Position numbers and translations under genes: made by a program. A DNA stretch of 38,265 nt from an uncultured Pseudomonadota bacterium (GTDB lineage: Bacteria > Pseudomonadota > Gammaproteobacteria > Burkholderiales > Methylophilaceae): contig CAINBI010000154.1 of the NCBI GenBank assembly GCA_903846555.1, forward strand, positions 1 through 38,265. The letters are read 5' to 3'. This document shows, piece by piece, positions 23,957 through 32,875 of the stretch. Position 1 is the first letter of the stretch, and every line of letters begins with the position of its first letter. The notes beneath the pieces are model-generated. The model saw only the letters and a program-made list of their open reading frames with translations, was not told the DNA's origin and ran no database searches.

Positions 23957-25783
23957 CTATGAATCTTCTGTAATAATATGTGCCCCAACAACGCGGTTAC
24001 GACCAGTTTTCTTTGCCACATAAAGTGCAGCATCGGCACGCGGCAACACCGCATCAACATGCTCACCAGACATACGCTCGGCAACACCCGCGCTAAAGGT
24101 AATGAGTACGCGCTCATTGTTATGCAGAAAAAAGTTTTTGGTTAAATGCCGTTGCACACCAGTCATCACGTTTACGGCATCAGCCTGCTTAGAGCCTGGT
24201 AGAAGAATGACGAACTCCTCCCCTCCGTAGCGTGCTAGGATATCTGTGCTGCGTAAAATGCTTTTAACCACCTTGGCTAAGTGCGCAAGCGCCACATCTC
24301 CAGCAGAGTGACCCATAGTGTCGTTAATTTTTTTGAAGTGGTCGATATCGATCATCGCTAACGACAGCGGCGTATTGTGTCTGTCAGCCCGATCAAATTC
24401 CCTTGCTAGCGCATCATCCATCCCACGTCTGTTCAATGTGCCTGTTAAAAAGTCTTCATGTGCAACTTCATTAATGTGATCAAGCTTAACGGTCAGTTCG
24501 TTAATTTTCTTTTCTGCATCTTGTATTTTCTGTTGTGTTGCTTGAAAGGTCCTATGCGATTGTTGTGCGCTTGTATTCATGGCGTCAATGTCAGTTACCA
24601 AGCTTTCAAGAATGGCGTTTAATTGACGAGCATCTTCGGTTGCCGTAATTTGTTCCTGATAGTGCTTAATTTTAACCTGATAAGTACCCGTACTCTCGGT
24701 AATCTCAGCCAGACGGTTTACAAAAGCACTCACCATATTTTTAAGCGTATCTTTAGCCTCAATCAATTTCGGCTTAATGTTTGCCTGTTTAAAAATTAAT
24801 TCCTTAAGGCTGCTTTCTGCATTGTGAATAGCTTCAATATTGAGCGGTTTAGAGATAATTTCTTGAATAATGGTAATCTGCCCGTGTAGCCATTGATCTT
24901 CTATGGTTAGCTCACCCATGCTAGAAACTAACAAGCGTAGCAGTTGCAACAGTGCTTCCAGTATGCGTAACTGTGAATCATTTTGCATTTCAGCTCTAAG
25001 CAATATAGATTTTAATGACGCGCTCAGTGCATTCACTTCTTCAATAGTCTGAGATTCGAGTGCTAGTTTAATCAGCATGTCAACGCTAATCGCTGCGTCT
25101 GGTATATCTGTGAGTTGCGGAACAACAAGGTTAATTGTCCTAATCAACATGTCGCGCCAAGCAGCGGCAATCTTAATTTGACTAGCATCGACATTGGTCG
25201 CAGTCTGTATTTGCTGGCTGCCGACCTCAAGTGCCGGCAGCTCTTGCGGTCCATGTGTCACATCCAGTTGAGCAAAATCAGCGGTTTGTATGGCTGGATG
25301 GCCATCACCCCAAGAAGTGATAAGTGCCTGAATTTTCTGGCCTAACTGCACATGATCATTAGAAAAGTTGATAATGACGCGATGTAAAGTCTCCTTTTTA
25401 CTACTCAGCGTTAGGCCGCGATGATTGGCATCTAGCTGCTTTAAAATATAGCGTAGCAGCGTAGCCCAATTCAGGCCATTTTCTTCAGCAGTTTCTGTTG
25501 AAAGTAAGCTGCGAAGTTGTTCTTCCAAGCCAGTTGAGTCTTGATTTTTAACTGATATTGAGATTTTTTGTGCAGTGGTCAAGTATTTTTGGCGATGATT
25601 ACCCATCTCATTTAATACTTTTTCTAGAGATTTATTCAGCATATTTGAATGGTCTGCTGATTCAATGCCTGCAATCTCATCGTAGACTCGCCGAAAATTT
25701 TCTGGTGTAGGAGGTCTTTGGCTTTTGGAAAGCTGCATCAATGTTTGCCGCGCCAGCTCAATGGGTGTCATTTTATGTTCCAT
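23957..25783 (-). CDS. Diguanylate cyclase with long uncharacterised N-terminal region
   Basis: Makes cyclic di-GMP from two GTP. The C-terminal GGDEF domain (last ~165 residues) contains DFLTGTLNRRGMDDAL, MIDIDHFKKINDTMGHSAGD and the active-site YGGEEFVILLPG. The product-inhibition I-site RSTD lies five residues before the GGEEF. The preceding ~440 residues contain no membrane span and no sensor domain I recognise. They begin with PIELARQTLMQL and the PPTPENFRRVYDEIAG block seen in other betaproteobacterial cyclases, and are largely helical, with a probable coiled coil (about residues 370-440) next to the catalytic domain. Start choice: the ATG at 25783 has GGA upstream. The ATG at 25771 is equally good, and the open frame extends to 25825. 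Confidence 0.88.
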   Translation of the reverse strand: MEHKMTPIELARQTLMQLSKSQRPPTPENFRRVYDEIAGIESADHSNMLNKSLEKVLNEMGNHRQKYLTTAQKISISVKNQDSTGLEEQLRSLLSTETAEENGLNWATLLRYILKQLDANHRGLTLSSKKETLHRVIINFSNDHVQLGQKIQALITSWGDGHPAIQTADFAQLDVTHGPQELPALEVGSQQIQTATNVDASQIKIAAAWRDMLIRTINLVVPQLTDIPDAAISVDMLIKLALESQTIEEVNALSASLKSILLRAEMQNDSQLRILEALLQLLRLLVSSMGELTIEDQWLHGQITIIQEIISKPLNIEAIHNAESSLKELIFKQANIKPKLIEAKDTLKNMVSAFVNRLAEITESTGTYQVKIKHYQEQITATEDARQLNAILESLVTDIDAMNTSAQQSHRTFQATQQKIQDAEKKINELTVKLDHINEVAHEDFLTGTLNRRGMDDALAREFDRADRHNTPLSLAMIDIDHFKKINDTMGHSAGDVALAHLAKVVKSILRSTDILARYGGEEFVILLPGSKQADAVNVMTGVQRHLTKNFFLHNNERVLITFSAGVAERMSGEHVDAVLPRADAALYVAKKTGRNRVVGAHIITEDS

Positions 25784-25937
25784 AAATTCCGTATTTGACG
25801 CGTTGCACAACTGTTTTTTTAGCATTCAGTGAGTGCTTTATTAAGCCGCGCTTCGATTATCATTGATATGTGCCTTTCCGTCAAAGAAAGCTTAACTGTT
25901 AAGGATGTGTTTGCTATAAATTCGCGTCAAGAGACTA

Positions 25938-25957
25938 GCCCATCGATCAAGATGGGC
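25938..25957. terminator. Weak stem-loop after acr3
   Basis: GCCCATC-GATCAA-GATGGGC is a perfect 7-bp stem located 30-50 bases beyond the acr3 stop. It lacks a T-run on the minus strand, so it may be an attenuating or mRNA-stabilising hairpin. It could also belong to the promoter of the diguanylate cyclase gene that follows. Confidence 0.4.
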
Positions 25958-25985
25958 AATCTCAGTCTAAAGTACGGTGCGATTA

Positions 25986-27044
25986 TTATCTAGAGGTAAA
26001 GCCGTACTTACGGAAGTAAAACGCCACATTCACCAACGCAATCATGACGGGAACTTCTATCAAGGGCCCAATTACCGCTGCAAGGGCTACTCCGCTGTCG
26101 ATGCCAAATACGGCGACTGCAACTGCAATGGCTAACTCAAAGTTATTGCTGGCAGCGGTAAAAGCCAGTGTAGTTGTTTTTTCATAACCCGCACCGATGG
26201 CAATGCCCATCATAAAGCTCATTAAAAACATCACGATAAAATAAATTAATAATGGAATGGCAATTCTGATGACGTCTAACGGCAGGTGTACGATTAAGTC
26301 ACCTTTCAGCGAGAACATGACCATAATGGTAAATAGCAAAGCGATTAGCGTCAGCGGGCTAATTTTTGGTACAAAATTATTGTGGTACCAGTCTTTTCCT
26401 TTGGCGCGCACCAGAACATAGCGAGTAGTAAAGCCTGCGATAAATGGAATGCCGAGATAGATGAACACACTTTTGGCGATTTCAGCCACTGTGATGTTGA
26501 CTAGGCCGCCTTGCATGCCAAACAACGGCGGCAGTATGGTGATAAATAACCAGGCATACACGCCATAAAACAGCACCTGAAAAACACTATTGAACGCAAC
26601 TAACCCTGCGGCGTATTCATTATCACCCCGCGCCAGCTCGTTCCAAACGATTACCATTGCAATGCAGCGAGCTAAGCCGATGAGTATTAGACCTGTCATA
26701 TATTCTGGATAATCGCGCAGAAATAAAATAGCCAGCGCAAACATTAACAAAGGTCCGATAATCCAATTTTGCAATAGCGACAGCCCTAGCACTTTCCAGT
26801 TGCGAAAAACATCAGCCAATTCTTCGTAGTGTACTTTTGCTAGAGGTGGATACATCATTAAGATTAAACCGATGGCAATGGGGATGTTGGTGGTACCTAC
26901 GGATACGGCACCATTTAAGGCATTGATTTCGGAAGGGAAGGCGAAGCCAGCAACGATGCCAATTGCCATCGCCGTAAAAATCCACAAGGTTAGGTATCGA
27001 TCGAGAAATGCTAGTTGTGTTTTTGTGCCAGTTTGTTGATCCAT
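25986..27044 (-). CDS. acr3: ACR3-family arsenite efflux permease
   Basis: The integral membrane exporter has about ten spans and, from the ATG at 27044 ([21 protein letters not shown]), 352 residues. An upstream ATG at 27095 would add 17 polar residues and is less likely. Diagnostic blocks are [58 protein letters not shown] with the functionally important Cys, [19 protein letters not shown] and [17 protein letters not shown]. It belongs to the BASS superfamily and is unrelated to ArsB. It follows arsA by 120 bases. With ArsA it probably forms an ATP-driven pump, although ACR3 can work alone. Confidence 0.95.
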   Translation of the reverse strand: MDQQTGTKTQLAFLDRYLTLWIFTAMAIGIVAGFAFPSEINALNGAVSVGTTNIPIAIGLILMMYPPLAKVHYEELADVFRNWKVLGLSLLQNWIIGPLLMFALAILFLRDYPEYMTGLILIGLARCIAMVIVWNELARGDNEYAAGLVAFNSVFQVLFYGVYAWLFITILPPLFGMQGGLVNITVAEIAKSVFIYLGIPFIAGFTTRYVLVRAKGKDWYHNNFVPKISPLTLIALLFTIMVMFSLKGDLIVHLPLDVIRIAIPLLIYFIVMFLMSFMMGIAIGAGYEKTTTLAFTAASNNFELAIAVAVAVFGIDSGVALAAVIGPLIEVPVMIALVNVAFYFRKYGFTSR

Positions 27045-27164
27045 TATTATATCCAGTTGGTTTTTTTGATTTTTGGTTTTGTGCGTAGTTATCATATTAG
27101 CTATAACTCTTAGCTACATTGGAATCTATTTTTTTATATAGTGTGACCAAATATTATTCAGGTG

Positions 27165-28919
27165 TTATCCCGCAGCTAGGTCTAACAAACGCTGAAAACC
27201 TATCGGTTCTTCTTTAAGCATTGCTACAACGGCGTATCGTGTTGAGTGTTGTTGGGCTACTGCCTTAATCTCAACTAATTCGTTAAGCGCCCTTTGATGA
27301 AGTAATGATGAAGTGCTTGCAGTTGCGGCAACACTGTTGTTAATGACCCATGCCCAAGGCTCAATGCCAGCGCGGCGCAAATCTGCTTGCAAATTGGTAG
27401 CTTCTAGCACGGGTGTTTTTTCTGCAAGCGTCACGATAAGCACCTTGGTTTGTTTGATGTCTTGTAGTTGCATCATCGGAGTAGTGACATGTAGATGGGT
27501 GCTGTCCATTTGACGCACTACTTCTCGATGATAAGCCCCCGTAGCATCTAACAATAACAAGGTGTGGCCCGTTGGTGCCGTATCCATGATCACGAACTTT
27601 TTGCCAGCCTCACGGATGATGCGTGAGAATGCCTGAAACACTGCAATTTCTTCTGTGCAGGGTGAGCGCAGGTCTTCTTCTAGCAGGGCGCGACCGTGTT
27701 CATCCAGTTGCGCGCCCTTGGTTTCTAAGACCTGTTGACGATAGCGCTCAGTTTCAGCGTGAGGATCAATACGGCTAACCGTTAGATTATCCAGCGCAAT
27801 GTTCAATGTTGCGGTCAGGTGCGCGGCAGGGTCAGAGGTGGTGAGATGAACAGGCAAGCCTCTGTGGGCTAATTCAACGGCAATCGCTGCTGCAATGGTG
27901 GTTTTTCCAACTCCACCCTTACCCATTAGCATCACTAAGCCGTGGCCATCGGCCGCAATACCATCCACTAATTTAGACAAGCTGGCTTGATGCAATTTAA
28001 TAGGGGAATAAGTCGTGACTTTAGCGTGATATGGAATGTCTACCAGCAACTGGCGTAAAGCCTCTAAACCGACTAAATCGAATGCTTTTAGCGCAATCTG
28101 ATCTTGCGGCAAGGCTTTTAATACTTCAGGAATAGCCTGCAAGGCAGCCTGCTCGCGGTGGTAAATTGCTGCAGCTAAGGCGTCACTTGCTGCTTCAGCC
28201 ATCGGCAGAATGCCATTAATAACCAAATATTGTTGCTTTAAGCCAATGCCAGCAAGTTCTTCATGTGTGCGTGCAATTTCACGCAAAGTGGACTGCTGCG
28301 CACGGGCAACCAGAATCAGCCGTGTTCGTTGGTCATCCGCAAGTGCATCCACAGCGGCTTTGTATTGCGCACGTTGTTTGTCCAAACCAGCCAATGGGCC
28401 AAGGCAGGAGGCATCGCCTTTACCTTCTTCTAGAAAACCGCTCCATGCGCCAGGTAACTGCAACAGGCGAATGGTGTGGCCAGTAGGGGCGGTATCAAAG
28501 ACAACGTGGTCGTAATTAGCGGTTAAAGGAGAGTCAATTAAAAGCGCGGTAAATTCATCAAATGCTGCGATTTCAGTAGTACAGGCCCCTGACAACTGCT
28601 CTTCAATGCCTTTCAACACGGCCTCTGGTAATATCCCGCGTACTGGACCAACAATCCGATCCCGATATAGTTGAGCCGCCGCTTGAGGGTCTATTTCTAG
28701 CGCCGCTAAGCCTAGCACGGCAGGCACCAAGGTAATATTATTGCCGATACTGATGCCAAATACTTGTCCAACGTTAGAGGCTGGGTCTGTGCTGACCAGC
28801 AACACTTTTTTGCCCGCTTCTGCTAATTGGATAGCCGCTGCACAGGCAATTGAGGTTTTACCTACGCCACCCTTGCCAGTAAAAAATAGAAAGCGTGGCG
28901 GGCTATCAAGAAACTTCAT
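27165..28919 (-). CDS. arsA: Arsenite efflux pump ATPase ArsA
   Basis: The 584-residue ATPase has two homologous halves. Each has a deviant Walker A (GKGGVGKTS near residue 15 and GKGGVGKTT in the second half) and the switch motif DTAPTGHT. Metal-site Cys are in GACTTEIAAF and DASCLGPL of the first half and SPCTEEIAVF of the second, matching the three As(III)-binding Cys of the E. coli enzyme. It energises arsenite export at the inner membrane and takes As(III) from ArsD. It lies 36 bases after arsD and is of normal length. Confidence 0.96.
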   Translation of the reverse strand: MKFLDSPPRFLFFTGKGGVGKTSIACAAAIQLAEAGKKVLLVSTDPASNVGQVFGISIGNNITLVPAVLGLAALEIDPQAAAQLYRDRIVGPVRGILPEAVLKGIEEQLSGACTTEIAAFDEFTALLIDSPLTANYDHVVFDTAPTGHTIRLLQLPGAWSGFLEEGKGDASCLGPLAGLDKQRAQYKAAVDALADDQRTRLILVARAQQSTLREIARTHEELAGIGLKQQYLVINGILPMAEAASDALAAAIYHREQAALQAIPEVLKALPQDQIALKAFDLVGLEALRQLLVDIPYHAKVTTYSPIKLHQASLSKLVDGIAADGHGLVMLMGKGGVGKTTIAAAIAVELAHRGLPVHLTTSDPAAHLTATLNIALDNLTVSRIDPHAETERYRQQVLETKGAQLDEHGRALLEEDLRSPCTEEIAVFQAFSRIIREAGKKFVIMDTAPTGHTLLLLDATGAYHREVVRQMDSTHLHVTTPMMQLQDIKQTKVLIVTLAEKTPVLEATNLQADLRRAGIEPWAWVINNSVAATASTSSLLHQRALNELVEIKAVAQQHSTRYAVVAMLKEEPIGFQRLLDLAAG

Positions 28920-28955
28920 GGAAATACCTTTGGGTTAAAGTGGTGATGAGGTTGA

Positions 28956-29321
28956 TTAACCACATTTACCACCGCTACAGCATCCGGATGCTGGCTTTAT
29001 TTCTGCAACAGTATCGGTGATTTTAGACCAGCGTGCGAGCTCGGCGCGGTTAGGATAGCGACCCGCCAAAGCAAATTCACCATCGACCAAGGTCAGAGGT
29101 AATGCTTCCTGACCAGAACGATCTAGAAAGTCTTTTACAAGCGTATTGTTGGCAAAGCTCATTGGCTGTTGCGCAAGATTAAAACGCTCAACTTGCACAC
29201 CATTTTGTGTGGCCCAATCTAAATCGGCAGCAAAGCTGACTAATTGTTGATCCACATCTACGCCACATACGCCGCTATTACAGCACATGGCGGGATCAAA
29301 TATTTGTATTGATTTGTTCAT
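28956..29321 (-). CDS. arsD: Arsenic metallochaperone ArsD
   Basis: Delivers As(III) to ArsA and has weak repressor activity. The ATG at 29321 gives MNKSIQIFDPAMCCNSGVCG and 121 residues. The open frame extends 16 codons further up and into arsR, but those residues are not ArsD-like. The three chaperone Cys are in CCNSGVC (residues 13, 14 and 19). A second Cys cluster, CCSGGKCG, ends the protein, a variant of the C-terminal pairs of E. coli ArsD. The thioredoxin-like core is intact. The gene starts ten bases after the arsR stop. Confidence 0.94.
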   Translation of the reverse strand: MNKSIQIFDPAMCCNSGVCGVDVDQQLVSFAADLDWATQNGVQVERFNLAQQPMSFANNTLVKDFLDRSGQEALPLTLVDGEFALAGRYPNRAELARWSKITDTVAEIKPASGCCSGGKCG

Positions 29322-29331
29322 GATAATCTCT

Positions 29332-29775
29332 TTAATTAACGGTAGTCGCGAAGGTGTCCATTTCAACATTTAGTACAGCCTTATCAGGCGGAAAATGCTC
29401 CGTTGAAGGCATGGGTAGATTGGCGGAAATTTGTGGCAGCACACCTACGGAACAATTTGACAACGCACGCATGTTTAAGCATTGCTGAGGGTTATTTGAG
29501 CAGCATTCTTCCGTCAGATAGGCAATTAAATCCAGCATTAGCAACATGTTCGCTCTATAGCGCTGGTAGCGCCCTTCTTGCTCAACACTTAATAGGCGTG
29601 CCTGTGTCATTGCCTTTAAGTGGAATGAGAGATTTGTTGGTGGCACATTAAGCGTAGTGGCTATTTCACCCGCCACCATGCCGCCCTGACCTTTTTTGAC
29701 CAACAGCCAGAATACGTCTAGTCGAACCCGAGAAGAGAGTGATTCAAAAACAGTTGTTGCAGTAAGCTTATCCAT
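29332..29775 (-). CDS. arsR: ArsR-family arsenic-responsive repressor
   Basis: The 147-residue winged-helix repressor of the ars operon has its DNA-binding region at residues 10-70, including LNVPPTNLSFHLKAMTQARLL. It lacks the ELCVCDL metal site of E. coli ArsR in helix 3. Instead Cys91, Cys92 and Cys99 lie in EECCSNNPQQC after the wing, close to the C-terminal CC-x5-C site described for Acidithiobacillus ArsR (here CC-x6-C). Another Cys follows in LSNC. The tail of about 45 residues is unassigned. It is divergent from pssA, and a palindrome overlaps its putative promoter. Confidence 0.92.
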   Translation of the reverse strand: MDKLTATTVFESLSSRVRLDVFWLLVKKGQGGMVAGEIATTLNVPPTNLSFHLKAMTQARLLSVEQEGRYQRYRANMLLMLDLIAYLTEECCSNNPQQCLNMRALSNCSVGVLPQISANLPMPSTEHFPPDKAVLNVEMDTFATTVN

Positions 29776-29781
29776 AAGACA

Positions 29782-29809
29782 ATATTACAACTATCGTTGA
29801 AATGTTGCA
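29782..29809 (-). promoter_or_regulatory. Candidate arsR promoter with overlapping ArsR operator
   Basis: On the minus strand, TGCAAC (29809-29804) and TAATAT (29787-29782) are 16 bases apart. The palindrome CAAC-TATC-GTTG at 29788-29799 lies inside the spacer, a good place for repression. The predicted transcript would begin within a few bases of the arsR ATG (29775), and there is no Shine-Dalgarno sequence before it. Confidence 0.4.
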
Positions 29810-29895
29810 TCATAATTTCTAGGCTAATTTTAACAAGCCCTAATAATCTTAGCTTTGCTATACTGATAATAAGTTCTTTCATTGAAAATTTGATT

Positions 29896-30690
29896 ATGGC
29901 TGAAAAACCAACACGTATACCAAGCAAAAAACCGCTGTTAGAAGGCGGTTTAAGAGAGCGTGGCATCTATTTACTGCCTAACCTTTTTACTTCTGCGGCA
30001 CTATTTGCAGGTTTTTTTGCCATTGTGCAGGCCATGAATGGGCATTTTGAGCTATCGGCAATGGCAATCTTTATTGCGATGGTGTTGGATGGGCTTGATG
30101 GACGCGTAGCGCGTATGACGAATACGCAAAGTGCATTTGGTGCTGAATATGATAGCTTGTCTGATATGGTGTCGTTTGGTGTTGCGCCGGCATTAATCTT
30201 ATATGTTTGGGCATTAAAGCCATTAGGTAAATTAGGTTGGTTGGCAGCCTTTGTTTACTGCGCTTGTGCGGCTTTGCGCTTAGCTAGATTTAACACTAAA
30301 TTAGATGATGAACATCAGGATAAACGCTATTTTCAAGGTTTACCTAGCCCAGGAGCCGCCGCTTTATTGGCTGGTTTCGTATGGGTGTCTTATGAATACG
30401 GTGTGAGTGGTCGCGATATATTTTTTGGTATTCTACAGATGAAGTGGATGGCATGGGGCATTACCGTGTTTGCTGGCATTTCAATGGTGACGGATTTGCG
30501 ATATTACAGCGGTAAAGATATTAATTTAAAACAAAGCGTGCCATTTCTGGCGATTCTAGGGCTAATGCTAGTCATTGTGTTGATCTCATACAGTCCGCCA
30601 GAAGTGCTATTTTTTGTAATGACTATTTATGCGCTTTCGGGTTACGGACTTTGGGTGCGAGATAGACTTAAACAAAAGCAGCCTGATTAA
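29896..30690 (+). CDS. pssA: CDP-diacylglycerol--serine O-phosphatidyltransferase
   Basis: Makes phosphatidylserine, the precursor of phosphatidylethanolamine, in the inner membrane. I take the ATG at 29896 (MAEKPTRIPSKKPLLEGG), giving 264 residues. The open frame continues up to 29797, but that part is an AT-rich intergenic translation. The CDP-alcohol phosphatidyltransferase signature is complete: DGLDGRVARM, then G-A-E-Y-D-S-L-S-D (DGx2ARx8Gx3Dx3D). Six to eight hydrophobic spans are visible, and the first span (LPNLFTSAALFAGFFAIV) is typical. pssA next to leuA is a betaproteobacterial order. The usual ilvBHC genes are not upstream, because the ars operon lies there instead. Confidence 0.94.
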   Translation: MAEKPTRIPSKKPLLEGGLRERGIYLLPNLFTSAALFAGFFAIVQAMNGHFELSAMAIFIAMVLDGLDGRVARMTNTQSAFGAEYDSLSDMVSFGVAPALILYVWALKPLGKLGWLAAFVYCACAALRLARFNTKLDDEHQDKRYFQGLPSPGAAALLAGFVWVSYEYGVSGRDIFFGILQMKWMAWGITVFAGISMVTDLRYYSGKDINLKQSVPFLAILGLMLVIVLISYSPPEVLFFVMTIYALSGYGLWVRDRLKQKQPD

Positions 30691-30825
30691 ATGCTTCAGA
30701 ATTTATTTGTCGCGGTGTCGTTATCGTGACCGACTTAATGGTCACGAACTTAAATTAAACGATCGATAAATTAAAACGCTGAAATGCTTGCGGAATAAAG
30801 CAAAAAACACTATATTTCTAAGACT

Positions 30826-30957
30826 ATGTTGAATTTAAATATTTCATATGCTTTTTATGCGATTAGCTTAATGGCTAGTGCGCTATTTTTACGCAAAATT
30901 CTTGCCTTACGTGTTGCTGCGCGTGTAAATGCGCTCAGTTCACACACACTGCGCTAG
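30826..30957 (+). CDS. Possible 43-residue membrane peptide or gene remnant
   Basis: The frame starts at ATG 30826 and ends at TAG 30955-30957. The product, beginning MLNLNISYAFYAISLMASAL, has one hydrophobic stretch followed by FLRKILALRVAAR. That hydrophobic-then-LRxxLxLR layout recalls the N-terminus of multi-span proteins such as the membrane part of some cyclic-nucleotide-binding proteins, so it may be a decayed 5' end. There is no clear ribosome binding site. Low confidence that it is expressed. Confidence 0.25.
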   Translation: MLNLNISYAFYAISLMASALFLRKILALRVAARVNALSSHTLR

Positions 30958-31046
30958 CGCGCAAACTATCCCCTACATTCCATATATTCTATGACGTTGC
31001 GCTTAACCGACCGCAGCGAGATACTAGTATTTGAGCGAGATTAAAT

Positions 31047-31094
31047 TAGACTGCAATTTAACTAGACTATAATTTAGCTAGCCTGATTTAATTT
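31047..31094. repeat. Three degenerate 16-bp repeats upstream of leuA
   Basis: TAGACTGCAATTTAAC, TAGACTATAATTTAGC and TAGCCTGATTTAATTT follow head to tail. A fourth related copy, TAGATGCTAATTAAAG, lies near 31111. They end 60-70 bases before the leuA start and could be binding sites for a regulator, or simply AT-rich noise. Confidence 0.4.
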
Positions 31095-31155
31095 AAATCG
31101 ACAAATAACTAGATGCTAATTAAAGATTAAACTCATAAAAAGTTAGGTAACGATA

Positions 31156-32694
31156 ATGAAACAAGACCAAATTATTATATTTGATACCACCTTGCGCGAT
31201 GGCGAACAAAGCCCAGGCGCAGCCATGACCAAAGAAGAAAAAATTCGTATTGCACGCCAACTTGAAAAATTGGGTGTAAACGTGATTGAAGCAGGCTTTG
31301 CTGCCGCTAGCCAAGGGGATTTTGAGGCCATCTCAGAAATCGCCAAAATCATTAAGCACTCAACTGTTTGTTCACTTGCGCGTGCCAATGAAAATGATGT
31401 GCGCCGTGCAGGCGAAGCGATTAAACATGCGGCTAGCGGCCGCATTCATACGTTCATTGCCACCAGCAAGATCCACATGGAAAACAAGCTTCGCATGACG
31501 GAAGACCAAGTGGTGGAGCGTGCGGTGCAAGCCGTAACATGGGCATTAGAATATACCAGCGATGTGGAATTCTCTGCCGAAGATGCTGTGCGTTCTGATA
31601 TGGATTTTTTGATCCGTATATTTGATGCCGTGATTCAAGCCGGTGCAACTACGATTAATGTGCCTGATACGGTTGGTTATTCTATTCCAGCCCCTTGGGG
31701 TGAGCGTATGCGTGAGTTGATTGCTCGCGTACCCAATAGCGATAAAGTCGTTTGGTCTACCCATTGTCATAACGATTTAGGTATGGCGGTTGCTAACTCA
31801 TTGGCCGCTGTGATGGGTGGTGCAAGACAAGTAGAATGTACCATTAACGGCTTGGGCGAACGCGCAGGCAATGCCAGCCTTGAAGAAATCGTCATGGCGA
31901 TTAAAACCCGCAATGATATTTTTAACTTGAGTACCAGCATCGATACCACGCAAATCGTGCCAACATCCAAGTTAGTCTCGACTATTACTGGCTACCCAGT
32001 ACAACCAAATAAGGCGATTGTCGGCGCAAATGCTTTTGCGCATGAATCTGGCATTCATCAAGACGGCGTATTGAAACATCGTGAAACTTACGAAATCATG
32101 CGTGCAGAAGATGTAGGCTGGGGCGCGAATAAGTTGACGCTAGGGAAGTTGTCTGGCCGAAATGCTTTTAGAACCCGGTTGAAAGAGTTAGGCATTGAGC
32201 TTGATACCGAAGATTTATTGAATGCCGCGTTTGCTAGATTTAAAACTTTGGCGGATAAGAAATCTGAGATTTTTGATGAAGATTTGCATGCTTTAGTTAG
32301 TGATGAGTTTGTATCTGAAGCCGCAGAGTGCTTTAAGCTTGTATACTTGCAGGTAGCTTCGATTACTGGTGAAATTCCACATGCGATTATAACAGTGTCA
32401 GAAAATGGCGTAGAAGCGCGCGCAGAAGCTGATGGTGGCGGTCCAGTAGATGCGGCGTTTAAGGCCATTGAAAGCATAGTGAAAAGCGGTGCTGAGTTGC
32501 AACTTTATTCGGTAAACAATATTACTAGTGGTACTGATGCGCAGGGAGAGGTGACTGTGCGCCTTTCAAAAGGCGGCCGTATTGTAAATGGGCAGGGCGC
32601 GGATACTGATATTGTGGTGGCTTCTGTTAAAGCCTATTTGAATGCGCTTAATAAAATACAGTCGAAGTCAGAGCGGGCACATCCTCAAATCTAA
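31156..32694 (+). CDS. leuA: 2-isopropylmalate synthase
   Basis: Condenses acetyl-CoA with 2-ketoisovalerate, the first step of leucine synthesis. The 512-residue protein starts [21 protein letters not shown] (metal and substrate motif). It contains [17 protein letters not shown] with the metal-binding Hx[15 protein letters not shown], and [14 protein letters not shown]. From about residue 390 comes the C-terminal LeuA allosteric domain, so leucine feedback inhibition is expected. The length matches the 510-520 residue proteobacterial form. It is preceded by pssA on the same strand but across a long gap, so it probably has its own promoter. Confidence 0.96.
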   Translation: MKQDQIIIFDTTLRDGEQSPGAAMTKEEKIRIARQLEKLGVNVIEAGFAAASQGDFEAISEIAKIIKHSTVCSLARANENDVRRAGEAIKHAASGRIHTFIATSKIHMENKLRMTEDQVVERAVQAVTWALEYTSDVEFSAEDAVRSDMDFLIRIFDAVIQAGATTINVPDTVGYSIPAPWGERMRELIARVPNSDKVVWSTHCHNDLGMAVANSLAAVMGGARQVECTINGLGERAGNASLEEIVMAIKTRNDIFNLSTSIDTTQIVPTSKLVSTITGYPVQPNKAIVGANAFAHESGIHQDGVLKHRETYEIMRAEDVGWGANKLTLGKLSGRNAFRTRLKELGIELDTEDLLNAAFARFKTLADKKSEIFDEDLHALVSDEFVSEAAECFKLVYLQVASITGEIPHAIITVSENGVEARAEADGGGPVDAAFKAIESIVKSGAELQLYSVNNITSGTDAQGEVTVRLSKGGRIVNGQGADTDIVVASVKAYLNALNKIQSKSERAHPQI

Positions 32695-32723
32695 GTTAAT
32701 TTAAAAATGTAATCGTTGGGGAG

Positions 32724-32838
32724 TTTTGCACGAACAAAAAATGGTTAATTTTTAACAAAAACATCAAACCCCATCATTCTTTCTATGTCCAGAATGATAA
32801 TTTGAACGTTTTAAGTGTAAAAGTAATTTCGTGCAAAG
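32724..32838 (+). promoter_or_regulatory. Structured region between leuA and the 218-residue gene
   Basis: TTTTGCACGAA (32724-32734) pairs with TTCGTGCAAAG (32828-32838) at 10 of 11 positions. Inside lies the perfect hairpin ATCATTCT-(10)-AGAATGAT at 32773-32798, and the short palindrome GTTAA-TTT-TTAAC. The nested arrangement ends 37 bases before the next start codon. It may be a 5' leader structure or an operator pair. No known riboswitch class was recognised. Confidence 0.4.
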
Positions 32839-32875
32839 CCCTTAGTGAGTCCGTCAATAATTATAAAGTAACAAT

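Larger units (their letters stand above)
30691..31155. promoter_or_regulatory. Long pssA-leuA intergenic region
   Basis: These 465 bases contain an inverted repeat CGTGACC-GACTTAAT-GGTCACG at 30725-30746 (possible pssA terminator without a T-run), a 43-codon open frame (listed separately) and degenerate 16-bp repeats at 31047-31094. I saw no leucine-codon-rich leader peptide of the enteric leu attenuator type and no T-box-like structure by eye. The leuA promoter is presumably in the last 150 bases. Confidence 0.4.

Noticed and set aside
30691-31155. Leucine attenuator or T-box leader for leuA
   Set aside because: No leucine-codon run, no T-box core sequence and no terminator with a T-run just before leuA were seen.
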